From: a virus
IMG/VR virus record: IMGVR_UViG_3300027976_003308
Span: 1-64,000 of that record
Reading direction: 5' to 3' (one strand)
DNA: 64,000 bases
Of this stretch, positions 7,939 through 17,630 are shown piece after piece. The notes beneath the pieces are model-generated. The model saw nothing but the letters and a program-made list of their open reading frames with translations, did not search any database and was not told where the DNA came from. The first letter of the stretch is position 1; each line of letters starts with the position of its first letter. The translations under genes were made by a program, and so were the position numbers.

Positions 7939-9618
7939 TTATTTAAGCCCTTTTTTTTCTAACTCAACAAGTTCATTTTTCCACTTAGCTCGTTCTTGTT
8001 TGACTTGCAACGGTGTCACTGAATTGTCAAACAACAAACTCTTTCGAGTGCAGTTCATCAGTGCCTGAAGTGTTTGATAGCGACGTGTGTCCTCAATGTC
8101 TGGTTGGAGAATATCGTCTGCAACTTCAAGTGCTTGTTCAACAGTCTTACATCCTTTTGATTTTATTCGAGACCTAAGAGCAGAAAATGTGGCGGCTGAA
8201 TAGCCGTCAACTGCTGCAAGAATTAGAAAAAGATCTTTTTCTAATTCTATGTCACGAAAAGCCCAAGAAATAAAATCAATTTTGTCTTGTCCTTCTGGGT
8301 CAAGAATCGGAATAATTAAATCCATACGACCCGGTCGTCTAATGTCTGGAGACAAACGATGAATTCTTGCTGTCATAAGGAACCAAATTACTCTTCCTTT
8401 AAGACGAACGTCACTCATCATCGCTTGAATCTTGCCTGTCAGACGTTTTTCTGTGCCGCCTCCACTGTCATCTTGTATATCTCCAAATTGAGTGTCAGCT
8501 TCATCCACAAAAATAACAGCCTTATGGAATGTCTCTAACAAACGACGCAGACGCTCAAAAATTTGATCAGTTTCTCCAAACCATTTTGATCGAATAGCTT
8601 TAAGAACAATAACTGGAATTCCAAGTTCAGAAGCTACAGCTTCACAAATAAATGTTTTTCCGCTACCAATTGGTCCACCTACAGCAGCACCACTAATTGA
8701 CCCATCCATAAATCCGGGAATGAGTTCATTCTTCATGAATGATTTAACTCGACTAAACCCAATCACATCATCCAATTTGTGAACAGGACGTTGAAACTCA
8801 ACGACCCCTTCTCCAAGCTGTCCGATCATGTATTCTTCGACTTTTCCGCTGATGTTTGAAGGAGACAGATCTCCAGATAAAATAAGCTGTCGAATTGCGT
8901 GGATCGACAAGCCAGATGTTTGATCTGCGACAATCGTTGGGTTGATGGTACAAAATATTGTATGTACGTCAAAACGCAGTTCTCTAAACCAATTGATAAA
9001 ATCCAGACGTTCCGAATGATCTGGAAGCGGTATATCAACTGAAAGTACATGTGGCAGTCGAGTGACTCGACTATGCAAAGCAGACCTTGATTCTGAAATC
9101 AGAACTACGCTATCTCCAGCCTCCATAAAAAAAGGATCACTGAACCAATCTTGGATAATCGCAACACGCTTGCGATCAGACAGCGACATTCGACTAATCT
9201 CTTCCTCTGGCAGCAACATGTCTGCTGATTCAATAAACATCAGAAGATTGTTTCTGGAAGTCTTACTGCGACGATTACACTCTGCCATTTGACGCAGTAA
9301 TTCTAATGCAAAAGTCGCATTGGAATTACTTTCGCTGAGTCGATCATCTAATGATTTTTGATTTGAAGAAGACCAAATTCCTTTGAATTCATCGGCACAT
9401 GGACCAACGATTTCAATTGGATGATTTAACTCAAACAAAATTTGAGTGATACCCTTGCTTTTTGAATCTGGATCAGCTTTACACTGAGAAGATAAAAAAG
9501 GCATCAAAGGAACATATTTTTTTCCATCGAAGAAAAGATCGTGTACATTACCGGTCAAAATAATTGACCTAGATTGTCCGCTGTTGATGATCTTTTTAAG
9601 GGCTTTAACAAAACTCAT
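7939..9618 (-). CDS. AAA+ ATPase
   Basis: A 559-aa protein with one intact AAA+ module in its C-terminal half: Walker A GGPIGSGKT (about 315-323), Walker B AVIFVDEADTQF (about 370), a sensor-1 region (VIWFLMTAR), and the arginine-finger region PDIRRPGRMD followed by a sensor-2-like C-domain. The N-terminal half (from SIILTGNVHDLFFDG) looks like a degenerate second AAA domain without a full Walker A. This is the classic FtsH/Cdc48-type AAA clade, but there is no membrane helix or protease. Such proteins remodel or unfold protein complexes; the substrate is unknown. Confidence 0.8.
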   Translation of the reverse strand: MSFVKALKKIINSGQSRSIILTGNVHDLFFDGKKYVPLMPFLSSQCKADPDSKSKGITQILFELNHPIEIVGPCADEFKGIWSSSNQKSLDDRLSESNSNATFALELLRQMAECNRRSKTSRNNLLMFIESADMLLPEEEISRMSLSDRKRVAIIQDWFSDPFFMEAGDSVVLISESRSALHSRVTRLPHVLSVDIPLPDHSERLDFINWFRELRFDVHTIFCTINPTIVADQTSGLSIHAIRQLILSGDLSPSNISGKVEEYMIGQLGEGVVEFQRPVHKLDDVIGFSRVKSFMKNELIPGFMDGSISGAAVGGPIGSGKTFICEAVASELGIPVIVLKAIRSKWFGETDQIFERLRRLLETFHKAVIFVDEADTQFGDIQDDSGGGTEKRLTGKIQAMMSDVRLKGRVIWFLMTARIHRLSPDIRRPGRMDLIIPILDPEGQDKIDFISWAFRDIELEKDLFLILAAVDGYSAATFSALRSRIKSKGCKTVEQALEVADDILQPDIEDTRRYQTLQALMNCTRKSLLFDNSVTPLQVKQERAKWKNELVELEKKGLK

Positions 9619-9699
9619 GTTCTGATCTTCTTCTTATTATGAATTCTCTTGCTTCGAAGCGACTTTTTTCTGTTTTGCGATCGCTCATAAATGTTCCAT

Positions 9700-10629
9700 T
9701 TATGCGAAAAAATCTTTGGCCCAAGAAAATTTCATTCCTGCTCTTGTAGAACAAGTTTGGTCTGTTGTTTGATCACCAACAAGAATACAATCTGCTGGAT
9801 TTAGCTTGTACTTGTTGATAAAATATGCAGGAATGCCAGTATGTGGCTTCCTACAAAAACACTTTACAGGAGGGATGTTGTGAGGACAAAACATGAATTC
9901 AATTTCATGTCCCAAAAGTTCATTCGTCTTTTTAAAACAATCAATCACCTTCTGTTCATCAAGTCCTTTGGCGATAGCAGATTGGTTTGAAATGCCAAGT
10001 AGCAAATATCCTTCATCGACATATTTTTGTAACCGCTCTGTGCGGCCCGGAAGAACTTTCACGTCAGATGTTTTTTCTGGCCACTCTTTTTCACCAACGC
10101 TCACACGGAGTGTTCCGTCATAATCTAGCAGAAGAGCTTTGTTAGTGTAATCAACAGGCCACACACGAACAAACTGACGTTTGTCGATGGAATCAAACCC
10201 TTCAGTCAAAGCAGGCTTTTCAAAAATCTTTCTATAATTAAAAAGTGCTGCTGGAGGAAAGCAGTTTGGATCTTTGATTTTCTTGAAACCTTCTGGCTCT
10301 ATCAATTTTCCATACTTGCCAACCATGCGAAGACAAGCATTAAATTGCGCATCTTCAAAACTTGTGGTCAGCCAAACACAAGTGACAGACGCATTGAATG
10401 ATTTGGCTACAGCAATTATCGACTTCCGACTTTCAATTGTTGGATATGTGTTGTCAAGAACAACATCATCTCCATGATCAAGAGAAACACGAGCATATTC
10501 TGCTTGACTTTCAAGAGTTCCTCCCATCTCATCACGATTGATGCGTTTGTATCCAGCATCAACAAACTCTTTCACAAGCGTGCTTTTGCCAGAAGCGTTA
10601 TAGCCAATAACCAAAACAACTTTAGCCAT
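9700..10629 (-). CDS. Polynucleotide kinase 3'-phosphatase (T4 domain order)
   Basis: 309 aa with an N-terminal P-loop kinase (VLVIGYNASGKSTLVKEF, residues 4-21, then RINRDEMGG) and a C-terminal HAD phosphatase (ALLLDYDGTLRVS near 185, ISNQSAIAKG, CPH...CFCRKPHTG, VGDQTTD). Kinase first and phosphatase second is the T4 Pnkp order, the reverse of animal PNKP. The HAD part keeps the cysteine/histidine cluster typical of histidinol-phosphatase-like enzymes, so zinc binding is likely. The family heals 5'-OH/3'-phosphate ends in RNA or DNA, including breaks made by host anticodon nucleases. No RNA ligase is seen nearby. Confidence 0.82.
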   Translation of the reverse strand: MAKVVLVIGYNASGKSTLVKEFVDAGYKRINRDEMGGTLESQAEYARVSLDHGDDVVLDNTYPTIESRKSIIAVAKSFNASVTCVWLTTSFEDAQFNACLRMVGKYGKLIEPEGFKKIKDPNCFPPAALFNYRKIFEKPALTEGFDSIDKRQFVRVWPVDYTNKALLLDYDGTLRVSVGEKEWPEKTSDVKVLPGRTERLQKYVDEGYLLLGISNQSAIAKGLDEQKVIDCFKKTNELLGHEIEFMFCPHNIPPVKCFCRKPHTGIPAYFINKYKLNPADCILVGDQTTDQTCSTRAGMKFSWAKDFFA

Positions 10630-10729
10630 TATTACACCGTTCTAAGAAAAGTTTTTCGCATGTGGCAGTAGTAATTTCTGGATCAATCGGTGACGACTTT
10701 AGGTCCAATCTTCTCAACGGCAATATCAA

Positions 10730-11278
10730 TTATTTTATATCTGATTTACGTTTAATCAAAATTCGACCCAACGTACTCAAACACACTTCTGTTGCTATCT
10801 TTTGACGAACAGAACGATCAACAACACTAAGATGATGTTTTACATTTTCTTGAATCTTCAAATTGCCTTTTCTCGTTCTACGCATGACGCAGATGTAAAT
10901 TACTCCATCTTTATCTGAAGGAGTATCAGGTCCAAAGTGACCGACAACAGACAGAGCCCATGACGCTTCTGGAGTCTTCTGTAAAGCTCCTTTAGCCATT
11001 TCATTGGCGACTTCTTCGCTTTCAGTTGTGTGTTTTGCGATAGTTCGGCAATCAACTCCCAACCACTGTTGCTTGCTATAAGAACGATAAGAAACAAATG
11101 AGCCACACAAATTTTGTGAAATTCCGGGCAAACTTGCCAGAGTAGCCGAAATCTCTCCGCCAGTGCAACTTTCTGCAAAAACTACCTTGTCATTGAGTTC
11201 TACAAGACTTTGTTGAATACTTTTGGCAAGACTGACATTTGTTTCATTTGATCGTTGTTCGACAGCTTTATTACTCAT
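10730..11278 (-). CDS. pncC: CinA C-terminal domain / PncC-like NMN amidohydrolase
   Basis: 182 aa, the length of stand-alone PncC. It carries the family signature FAESCTGGEISATLA (residues 34-48), the GSFVSYRSYSKQQWLGV segment and ALSVVGHFGP near residue 110. PncC deamidates nicotinamide mononucleotide to nicotinate mononucleotide in pyridine nucleotide salvage. The SD AAGGAA precedes the ATG, and the start overlaps the stop of the ABC ATPase gene by 8 bases. With the ADP-ribosylglycohydrolase and the ADP-ribosyltransferase-like gene, it suggests phage interest in host NAD chemistry. Confidence 0.82.
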   Translation of the reverse strand: MSNKAVEQRSNETNVSLAKSIQQSLVELNDKVVFAESCTGGEISATLASLPGISQNLCGSFVSYRSYSKQQWLGVDCRTIAKHTTESEEVANEMAKGALQKTPEASWALSVVGHFGPDTPSDKDGVIYICVMRRTRKGNLKIQENVKHHLSVVDRSVRQKIATEVCLSTLGRILIKRKSDIK

Positions 11279-12239
11279 GACTTATTCCTTTTGTAAATGC
11301 AACGCCAGTTCCGACCCCGTTTTCGAGGTCATTCCAAAAACTAACATGAGCATTGCGCTCAACATTGTCAGTCCCATTTAAAACTGAATTTCTCAATTCG
11401 TCACGCATAGTGATAAATCGTGTAATATCTTTTGGTTCGTCTGGATGAAATGTTGGAGCAGCTTTATCCCAAACTTTAGTTGAGCCTAGCTCTTCCCCAA
11501 AATTTATTTTTTTCATATATTCGTGATTTTCATACCAGTTTCTTGACAGCCCAATAACTCGATCAGAAACGTAAAATGCTTCATTTAACTCATGAGTTAT
11601 GATGATGACAGTCCAAGGTGGATCTTCACCGCTCTTAATGGCTATCAAATTTTCCTGATAAAGTTTAAGCAGCATTAACTGTAACTCTTCACGAGTTGAT
11701 TCATCAAGAGCACCAAATGGTTCGTCAAGTAACAATATTTTTGGCTTCATTACAAGAGCTTGTGCAATCGCAACACGCTGTTGCATCCCGCCAGAAAGCT
11801 CGCCGGGATACTTATCATGAGAATCTTTTAAGCGAAGCTTTTCCAGCATCGCCTGTGACTCCTCATGCTGTTTCTTTTTAAGCGGCAACCAATGCCAAGG
11901 CATGAACGCACGATGACGAATCTGAGTTTTGTCAAGCTTTGGACCAAATGCTACATTTTCTTGAACGGTCAAAAATCGATACAATCCGTATTTTTGATAC
12001 ACAATTCCAACATTGCGATTTGGTCCAAGAACTCGAACGCCATCTGTCTCTACCACACCTTCTTTTGGTGGTTGAGTTCCAAGAATGGCTCTCAACAAAG
12101 TTGATTTGCCACATCCACTAGGACCAACAAGGGCAACAAATTGACCCTGTACAATTTTTAGATTTATGTCATGTAAGACACGGTTTTTGCCGAACCATTG
12201 ACTCACGTGTTCAATATTCAGGACGACTTTTCCACTCAT
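11271..12239 (-). CDS. NitT/TauT-type ABC transporter ATP-binding protein
   Basis: About 322 aa from ATG 12239; longer in-frame starts inside the permease gene are less likely. All ABC ATPase motifs are present: Walker A GPSGCGKST, Q-loop IVYQKYGLYRFLTV, signature LSGGMQQRVAIAQAL, Walker B ILLLDEPFGALDE and H-loop IITHELNEAF. The closest known types are SsuB, TauB and NrtD, which power import of sulfonates, nitrate, bicarbonate and similar small anions. It lies one base after the permease stop on the same strand, so it is clearly an operon partner. Confidence 0.88.
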   Translation of the reverse strand: MSGKVVLNIEHVSQWFGKNRVLHDINLKIVQGQFVALVGPSGCGKSTLLRAILGTQPPKEGVVETDGVRVLGPNRNVGIVYQKYGLYRFLTVQENVAFGPKLDKTQIRHRAFMPWHWLPLKKKQHEESQAMLEKLRLKDSHDKYPGELSGGMQQRVAIAQALVMKPKILLLDEPFGALDESTREELQLMLLKLYQENLIAIKSGEDPPWTVIIITHELNEAFYVSDRVIGLSRNWYENHEYMKKINFGEELGSTKVWDKAAPTFHPDEPKDITRFITMRDELRNSVLNGTDNVERNAHVSFWNDLENGVGTGVAFTKGISHE

Positions 12240-12240
12240 G

Positions 12241-13119
12241 TTATCTGTTTCGATCATACCAAGGGCACCACCACTGACGGAAGGACAACATCCCTTTGTC
12301 CAACAACAGTCCAGTAGCACCAAGAATCAAGATGTAATCATAAACCACGTTCATGTGCAATAATCTTTGTTGCATACGAATCTGGTATCCCATTCCGACT
12401 TGACCAACAAGCATCTCGCCAGCAATCAGAAAAACCATCGCTGGACCTAATTGCAATCGAATGTTGTCTAAAACTTTTGGAAGAATTTGAGGAAAAACAA
12501 CTTCCCAAATCACCTCAAGATTACTCGCTCCCAACGTATAAGCTTTATCAATTTCTTCATGATGAAGATCGTCTCTGGCTGAAAGATATACAGATTGTGT
12601 TAGTGTTGGTAAAACTCCGAATCCAATCATGGCAATAAACATTGTCTCGCCAGTTCCAGCCAACACGAAGAACACAGCAAGCATAGCAGTTCCGGGAACT
12701 TTTGACAAGAATGAGAGGGTTGGCAAAATAAAGCCAGCCAAACTCTCAAAACAACCCATCAATGTGCCAAGCACAACAGATATTACACAACCCCAGACTA
12801 ATCCTTTGGCAAGGCGACTATATGTTGCCCAGCCATCTTTAATAAGCATGGTTTTCCATGCTTGAGTCCAAAGTCTGATGATCGGATTACTTGATTTCTC
12901 TTCAACGACTCCAAACGCAGCGTGCATACTATTTTCACGAGGAGTAGTCACTAATCTCAATCCATCCATCAACTGAGTCAAATTTGGCATCGTTGTGTCT
13001 GTTGGATTTTTTGCGTGTTGAAGTCGAGACAAATAACTATATGAACCCAACAAAATCGCAACTCCAATCACGCCCAACAAAACTTTCCATCGTTTTTTAA
13101 TCGGCTGTTTAATTCTCAT
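12241..13119 (-). CDS. NitT/TauT-type ABC transporter permease
   Basis: 292 aa with a cytoplasmic basic start, a first membrane helix (VLLGVIGVAILLGSYSYL) and several later helices. The cytoplasmic EAA loop that docks on the ATPase is visible as EEIDKAYTLGASNLEVIW followed by VVFPQILPKVL. It matches the BPD_transp_1 superfamily used by SsuC, TauC and NrtB. It lies between the ATPase gene and the lipoprotein binding protein gene, with a terminator on its upstream side. Confidence 0.85.
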   Translation of the reverse strand: MRIKQPIKKRWKVLLGVIGVAILLGSYSYLSRLQHAKNPTDTTMPNLTQLMDGLRLVTTPRENSMHAAFGVVEEKSSNPIIRLWTQAWKTMLIKDGWATYSRLAKGLVWGCVISVVLGTLMGCFESLAGFILPTLSFLSKVPGTAMLAVFFVLAGTGETMFIAMIGFGVLPTLTQSVYLSARDDLHHEEIDKAYTLGASNLEVIWEVVFPQILPKVLDNIRLQLGPAMVFLIAGEMLVGQVGMGYQIRMQQRLLHMNVVYDYILILGATGLLLDKGMLSFRQWWCPWYDRNR

Positions 13120-13201
13120 GACATTAATTTCGTATTTCTGATAGATCGTGATTTAATTTTTAACTCATTGAAAAACAAGATCCTAACGATTACACAAACA
13201 A

Positions 13202-13234
13202 AATCCCCGTCACGTTCTCGCCGTGACGGGGATT
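13202..13234 (-). terminator. Rho-independent terminator
   Basis: A 13-bp perfect stem (aatccccgtcacg and complement) with a 7-base loop. The minus-strand transcript continues into ATTTTGTTTG. It follows the lipoprotein binding protein gene (stop at 13249), so expression of the permease and ATPase relies on readthrough or a promoter in 13120-13201. Confidence 0.85.
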
Positions 13235-13248
13235 CCTCCGATAAAAGG

Positions 13249-14379
13249 CTAATTAGAAGCGACCTTCTCCATGTACTTTGTGGAAAAATTCAACTGTTTC
13301 CCATCGTCGTTGTAGCCAATAGTTGGCTCCGCCTTTGTCTCATCCAGAATTTCAATTCTCTGGCATGTGCTGACAACCGTTTTCATTGTGTTCTTGAAAG
13401 AATCGCTTTTGAAAAGAGTGATGCCCTTTTCTGTCGTGTCGTAAAACTGAGTTTCTTTCACGATGATTCGCATGTCATCCAGTGGGAGATTGCTGAAATC
13501 TTCTCCCAGAGCCGTTAAAGTAGCATCAGCCTTGGCTTTGTCAGAACTGTTGAGATTATTACAAACCTCGTAATAAGTGTCACACAGAAGTGCAGCAAAG
13601 TTTTCTCCGCCGTCTTTTGCAAGACTGTCATTGCCTACAACTATCATATCAATGATCTCTTCAGGGATAACCGATGAATCTGTGATAGTTGTACTTTTTG
13701 AATTTGTGCGAAGTGTTTGCAAAGCAAACGGATTCCAAACACAAATTGCAGTGATTTCTCCGCTGCCGCTCTGAAGAGCGATGGCGGCGGCGGCTGGATC
13801 AAGATTTTCAAAAGGGAATTCCGCAGGATTCAAACCTTTAATTTCGAGTTCTCGAACATATGAGAACTGAGAAACACTTTTTGAGAGTCCATACACCTTC
13901 ACACCCTTCAATTCTTCCAGCTTAGTGTAACCAACAGCGATCACCTTGTCTGCACCAACTGATGTACTTGTTGGACAAATTGCAGTGCATGGACGACCCA
14001 AGGATGGATTGAGTGCGTCCATGTTTGTCATGCAAACGGCATCAACAACATTATTAGCAAACATAGACAAACAAGGATCGTAGTCTTTGACTTCAAGGAC
14101 AAGATCGACTTTCCATTTTGTTTCAAGAGTACCCGGATCGCCACCTTGGGCACCATTAATGAGTCCTGCTTTGGCAGCAACCATCAGAGTTGACCAACTC
14201 GGATATTCCGACGAAGCCACTGAGAACACTGGAATCGGTCCAGTAGGAGCCATAGTTTGTATTACAATTGATGTGTCTGTCCCGCCATCAGCAGTGGTAC
14301 TGGTTGACTTATTTTCGGCACATCCAGACGTAAAAACAAACATCATGGATAACAATGAAAAAATTGCATTTTTCTTCAT
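13249..14379 (-). CDS. Substrate-binding lipoprotein of NitT/TauT type
   Basis: About 376 aa from ATG 14379, chosen for the SD AGGAG. It starts with a lipoprotein signal peptide (MKKNAIFSLLSMMFVFTSGC), so the mature protein should be lipidated at the cysteine and sit in the periplasm. The body resembles NMT1/TauA/NrtA-type binding proteins: IQTMAPTGPIPVFS, DPCLSMFANNVVDAVCMTNM and AICVWNPFALQTL. These proteins capture a small ligand and deliver it to the permease. The ligand cannot be deduced. Confidence 0.82.
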   Translation of the reverse strand: MKKNAIFSLLSMMFVFTSGCAENKSTSTTADGGTDTSIVIQTMAPTGPIPVFSVASSEYPSWSTLMVAAKAGLINGAQGGDPGTLETKWKVDLVLEVKDYDPCLSMFANNVVDAVCMTNMDALNPSLGRPCTAICPTSTSVGADKVIAVGYTKLEELKGVKVYGLSKSVSQFSYVRELEIKGLNPAEFPFENLDPAAAAIALQSGSGEITAICVWNPFALQTLRTNSKSTTITDSSVIPEEIIDMIVVGNDSLAKDGGENFAALLCDTYYEVCNNLNSSDKAKADATLTALGEDFSNLPLDDMRIIVKETQFYDTTEKGITLFKSDSFKNTMKTVVSTCQRIEILDETKAEPTIGYNDDGKQLNFSTKYMEKVASN

Positions 14380-14407
14380 CTTAGTTCTCCTAAATTTAAG
14401 TAATATT

Positions 14408-14430
14408 AACTTGGCGAACATCGCCAAGTT
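14408..14430 (-). terminator. Hairpin at the end of the PspA-like gene
   Basis: A 10-bp perfect stem (aacttggcga/tcgccaagtt) with loop aca, overlapping the stop codon of the PspA-like gene. The minus-strand tail is A/T-rich rather than a clean U-run, so it may be a weak terminator or an attenuator that lowers expression of the binding protein gene that follows. Confidence 0.55.
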
Positions 14431-15226
14431 ATTCGTGTAGCTTAGCATCTTCCATTTTTGAAGATGTCTCTTCGCCCCAGTTCAACAAATTGTCAAGCTC
14501 TTTATCTGTATTACTGCTGCTTGCGAGTTGCAAGTATTCGTTTTCAGCGAGATGTGCATCGTTGCCAGACAATTCAGTTGTAATTTTTGCTTTGGCTTGT
14601 GCCTGTTTGCGAGCTTCCCGCACTGCCTGCAAATCTTTGTCAGTTGTGTCTTCTGCAATTCCACCGAGAACATCAGCGATTTGCTGAGCTTGTTGAGCGA
14701 TAGCGACATCGGCAACAGCTTCGCTTTTCTCTTCCCTGAGTTTTTCCTGATTCTTCTGCATCGCCTGAAGTTCGAGCTTGTACTGAGCGATCTGCTTAGA
14801 TCTCTCTTTGAGGTCTTCTTCTTTGTCGTGAATCTGCTGTGTAGTCTGATCAAGACTACTGGAAGCATCCTTGTAATTTCCAGAGTGTTTGATGAATTCT
14901 GGATCTTGTTGGATTTCTTCTTTAGTCTTTCCAGAATTCCTCAAGGCATCGATTCGCTTCTGCATCGCAACTTGAGAACCAGCTTTAATTTTCGCAAGCT
15001 TCTCAGAAGTGCCGTTGAGATCTTTGATATCTTGAATGCGAGTGTTCTCAATCGCCATCAACTGAGCGACAGCGTTGCGAACAGTGTTGAATCTTTCGGC
15101 CCCTTTGGTGATTGATTTGTCATAAGTGGCAGTCATGACATGTTTGTTACTTTGAAGTGAATCTGCCGCTGCTTGAAAACGACCAGTCACCAGATACCAG
15201 AAAGCTCTGATCAATCGATACATCAT
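14429..15226 (-). CDS. PspA/IM30-like coiled-coil protein
   Basis: 265 aa, almost entirely charged heptad-like helix after an N-terminal amphipathic segment (MMYRLIRAFWYLVTGRFQAA). This is the layout of PspA, Vipp1 and IM30, ESCRT-III-like proteins that coat and protect the inner membrane under stress. The long middle helix (TTQQIHDKEEDLKERSKQIA) and the QAQAKAKI stretch fit. Assignment rests on architecture, not on a diagnostic motif. The SD AAGGA precedes ATGATG. It lies inside the ABC/vWA cassette, which supports a membrane role. Confidence 0.6.
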   Translation of the reverse strand: MMYRLIRAFWYLVTGRFQAAADSLQSNKHVMTATYDKSITKGAERFNTVRNAVAQLMAIENTRIQDIKDLNGTSEKLAKIKAGSQVAMQKRIDALRNSGKTKEEIQQDPEFIKHSGNYKDASSSLDQTTQQIHDKEEDLKERSKQIAQYKLELQAMQKNQEKLREEKSEAVADVAIAQQAQQIADVLGGIAEDTTDKDLQAVREARKQAQAKAKITTELSGNDAHLAENEYLQLASSSNTDKELDNLLNWGEETSSKMEDAKLHE

Positions 15227-15295
15227 TTTATCCTTAGTTGAGGGATTGTTTTAGTACTGTATTTTAGGGCATAAAACGTGTTTAGTAAAGGTTGT

Positions 15296-16078
15296 TTACT
15301 CGTATTCCTTGAGCGTTTCTTCAATTCGCTGATCATCACGCATGATCGAAGCCATTCCCTCTTCTGTCGCTTTGGCGACTTCTAATTGAGATGACAATCT
15401 GCTTTGCAACCTACGAAGATCGTTTGTTTCGTTCTTAAATTTTAATGCCCGAACTTCGTTGATCACACTGGACAGTTCAAGAACACTTGTCTCAACTTCT
15501 GAGACCACATTGTCTCTCTGATTTTGCAAATCTTTTTTTAATTTGCCAGTCATAGTATTAGCAGTTTTGTGTATCTCATACGATCTTTGCAATTTTTCAA
15601 TACATGTTTTGAAAATGTCATCAATCGAATCCAACATCTGTGAAGGGACATGATCACTCAGTTTGCCTCCAACCACATCTCCGCTGAAAGACTTATACAA
15701 AACTCGCAAATTACGAAAGACGTTTTCGTCACGATCACTTTCTGTTTTCTGAAGCTTCCTGTCGAGGGAATCAAGCAATCGTTCACGATCCTTGGTTTGT
15801 TGTGCATTCCATTGATTCAGAGCACGATTGCTTATTGTTTTTAAGTTAAATACAAGATTTGTGAGAAATGAACCAAATCCAATAAGCAACCCAACAAAAC
15901 CAAAGAAAGCAGTGTATCCGCCAAACATAGGAGAAAGTAACAGAATACTGCCGCCAATCAAAGTAGGCAACACAGTAGCCGGTGTGATTAACAATTCTAA
16001 CAAAATTTGTTTTTGCAAATCTTTCATTGACGAATCCCGACCATCATTCTGAAGGATGTTTTCGTAATTCTTCCACAT
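15296..16078 (-). CDS. Two-TM coiled-coil membrane protein
   Basis: 260 aa. Residues about 28-80 contain two hydrophobic helices (VLPTLIGGSILLLSPMFGG and FFGFVGLLIGFGSF). The rest is a long charged, heptad-rich domain. No enzyme motif is visible. Its ATG lies just after the stop of the upstream fusion protein gene (TAAATG), so the two are probably coupled. It may scaffold the membrane cassette; this is inference. Confidence 0.6.
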   Translation of the reverse strand: MWKNYENILQNDGRDSSMKDLQKQILLELLITPATVLPTLIGGSILLLSPMFGGYTAFFGFVGLLIGFGSFLTNLVFNLKTISNRALNQWNAQQTKDRERLLDSLDRKLQKTESDRDENVFRNLRVLYKSFSGDVVGGKLSDHVPSQMLDSIDDIFKTCIEKLQRSYEIHKTANTMTGKLKKDLQNQRDNVVSEVETSVLELSSVINEVRALKFKNETNDLRRLQSRLSSQLEVAKATEEGMASIMRDDQRIEETLKEYE

Positions 16079-17629
16079 TTAATAAGGAAGTTCCCCAAGA
16101 ACAAATGCAACAGTTGTTGAGCCATTTGGTTTAGATATTTCAATGTGAATCCTAGAAATATCAACACCCTTGCTAACCAAATAATCCACAGCCGTTGTAG
16201 CTCTTGATTCAGCCAGAATTTTATTCGCTTCAGCGTCTCCATTTGACGCATGATTGCCTTGAACCAGCAAATAAAATTGCGGCCACGATTTCAAGCTTTC
16301 CACAAGTTTATCAAGAGTAGAAAAACTACTATCATTTAGCTTGCTTCCGCCACGAGCAAACACGAGCCTTGGAACCTGAAGTGTGCCAACTGGCTTTAAT
16401 GTTTTCCACTCTTCGTCAGAGAGAGCAGCCAGAGATTTCTCTTGTCTGATAATTTCTGGTCCAAAACCCGGATGCCACGATGTGTCAAATAATTTTCGCA
16501 TAATGCCATCGTAATGCCATAAGTTAGGCTGACCATTAGTTGGATCAGAAGTGATCGCATTGGTTTTTAGCAACACATCCATAATGTTTGAATTCATCTC
16601 TTCGATGTGTTGAATATTATTCCCAATTGTTAAACCGAAGTGAGAAAAATTCTCTTGAGTGTTTTTCCACCAAATTTTTTCAGCAAGTTTTTGAGCTTGT
16701 TCTGGCTTTAAAGGCGTGCCAATTTGTTTCGCATCATTAGAAACAAGATCCACCATGTTGTTGCGACTATCAAACATCGACTTCAAATACGACTTGACCA
16801 CGTTTTCAACGAGAGCTTCATTTTGTACAAGAAAGCCACGACGAGCCACAATAACATCAACGATGTACCCTCGAAATTTACTGCTGTCAACCAAAACATG
16901 ATAATCAGGATTATCGACTATTTTACTGACGTATGGTTCCCATAGAACAAATACCTTGTTGTCGCCGGGCTTTGTTTTCTGGTATTCTTGATAAACCGCA
17001 TCAACACTATCCATAAACTGAAATGGATTTTCTGGAAGATTATCTAAATTGAAGTGTGTCATGATAACTCGTGTCAATGTTTCTGAAGGCGAGTCTTGAG
17101 CACACACAATCTTTAAACCACTAGAATTCAAAGCGTCGATGTTCGGAAATTTTTGTTTTGATGCAACCATTGCATCGGCGCCTTTTGTTTCGTCAATTAA
17201 AGCCACAATGGTCGCCGGAATATCTTTATATTCAGCGGAAGACTTCATCAAGGCGTCAATTGTGAACACTGCCATGTCCAACTCGCCGCTTGCCAATTTT
17301 TTCAAGCGTTGCTGGTAGTTGGCTCCATCATCTGTCAACTCGATCTTGATTCCAAATTTTGCATTTTCATCTCGAAACGCACTACTGCGAATCGCCGCAT
17401 ATCCAGAAAATGAATCAACAGCAAAATTAACAGTATGTTTGAAACGTGAAGGAGCACTTGTTTTTTCAATGGTATTTTTGTGTTCTTGTTCAGCAGCTTG
17501 TTGTTTAGCAGCTTGTTGTTGTGGATGAACCCAAAATTTCCAAGCAAACAATACAACACCAAGAAGAGAAAACCAAATAAACAGCATCGCCGCAATGCGA
17601 CTTTTTGTCATCGCTGTCTTTTCGTCCAT
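16079..17629 (-). CDS. Inner-membrane-anchored binding protein fused to OmpA-like domain
   Basis: About 516 aa from ATG 17629. An uncleaved-looking N-terminal helix (IAAMLFIWFSLLGVVLFAW) anchors the protein, followed by a Q/A-rich linker. Residues about 70-340 resemble a NitT/TauT-type binding protein (KLASGELDMAVFTIDALM, KVFVLWEPYVSKIV). The last 130 residues look OmpA-like (VQGNHASNGDAEANKILAES, RATTAVDYLVSKGVD), a domain that binds peptidoglycan. The layout suggests a sensor or tether joining inner membrane, periplasmic ligand and cell wall. It is one of two such fusions in this cassette. Confidence 0.75.
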   Translation of the reverse strand: MDEKTAMTKSRIAAMLFIWFSLLGVVLFAWKFWVHPQQQAAKQQAAEQEHKNTIEKTSAPSRFKHTVNFAVDSFSGYAAIRSSAFRDENAKFGIKIELTDDGANYQQRLKKLASGELDMAVFTIDALMKSSAEYKDIPATIVALIDETKGADAMVASKQKFPNIDALNSSGLKIVCAQDSPSETLTRVIMTHFNLDNLPENPFQFMDSVDAVYQEYQKTKPGDNKVFVLWEPYVSKIVDNPDYHVLVDSSKFRGYIVDVIVARRGFLVQNEALVENVVKSYLKSMFDSRNNMVDLVSNDAKQIGTPLKPEQAQKLAEKIWWKNTQENFSHFGLTIGNNIQHIEEMNSNIMDVLLKTNAITSDPTNGQPNLWHYDGIMRKLFDTSWHPGFGPEIIRQEKSLAALSDEEWKTLKPVGTLQVPRLVFARGGSKLNDSSFSTLDKLVESLKSWPQFYLLVQGNHASNGDAEANKILAESRATTAVDYLVSKGVDISRIHIEISKPNGSTTVAFVLGELPY

Positions 17630-17630
17630 T

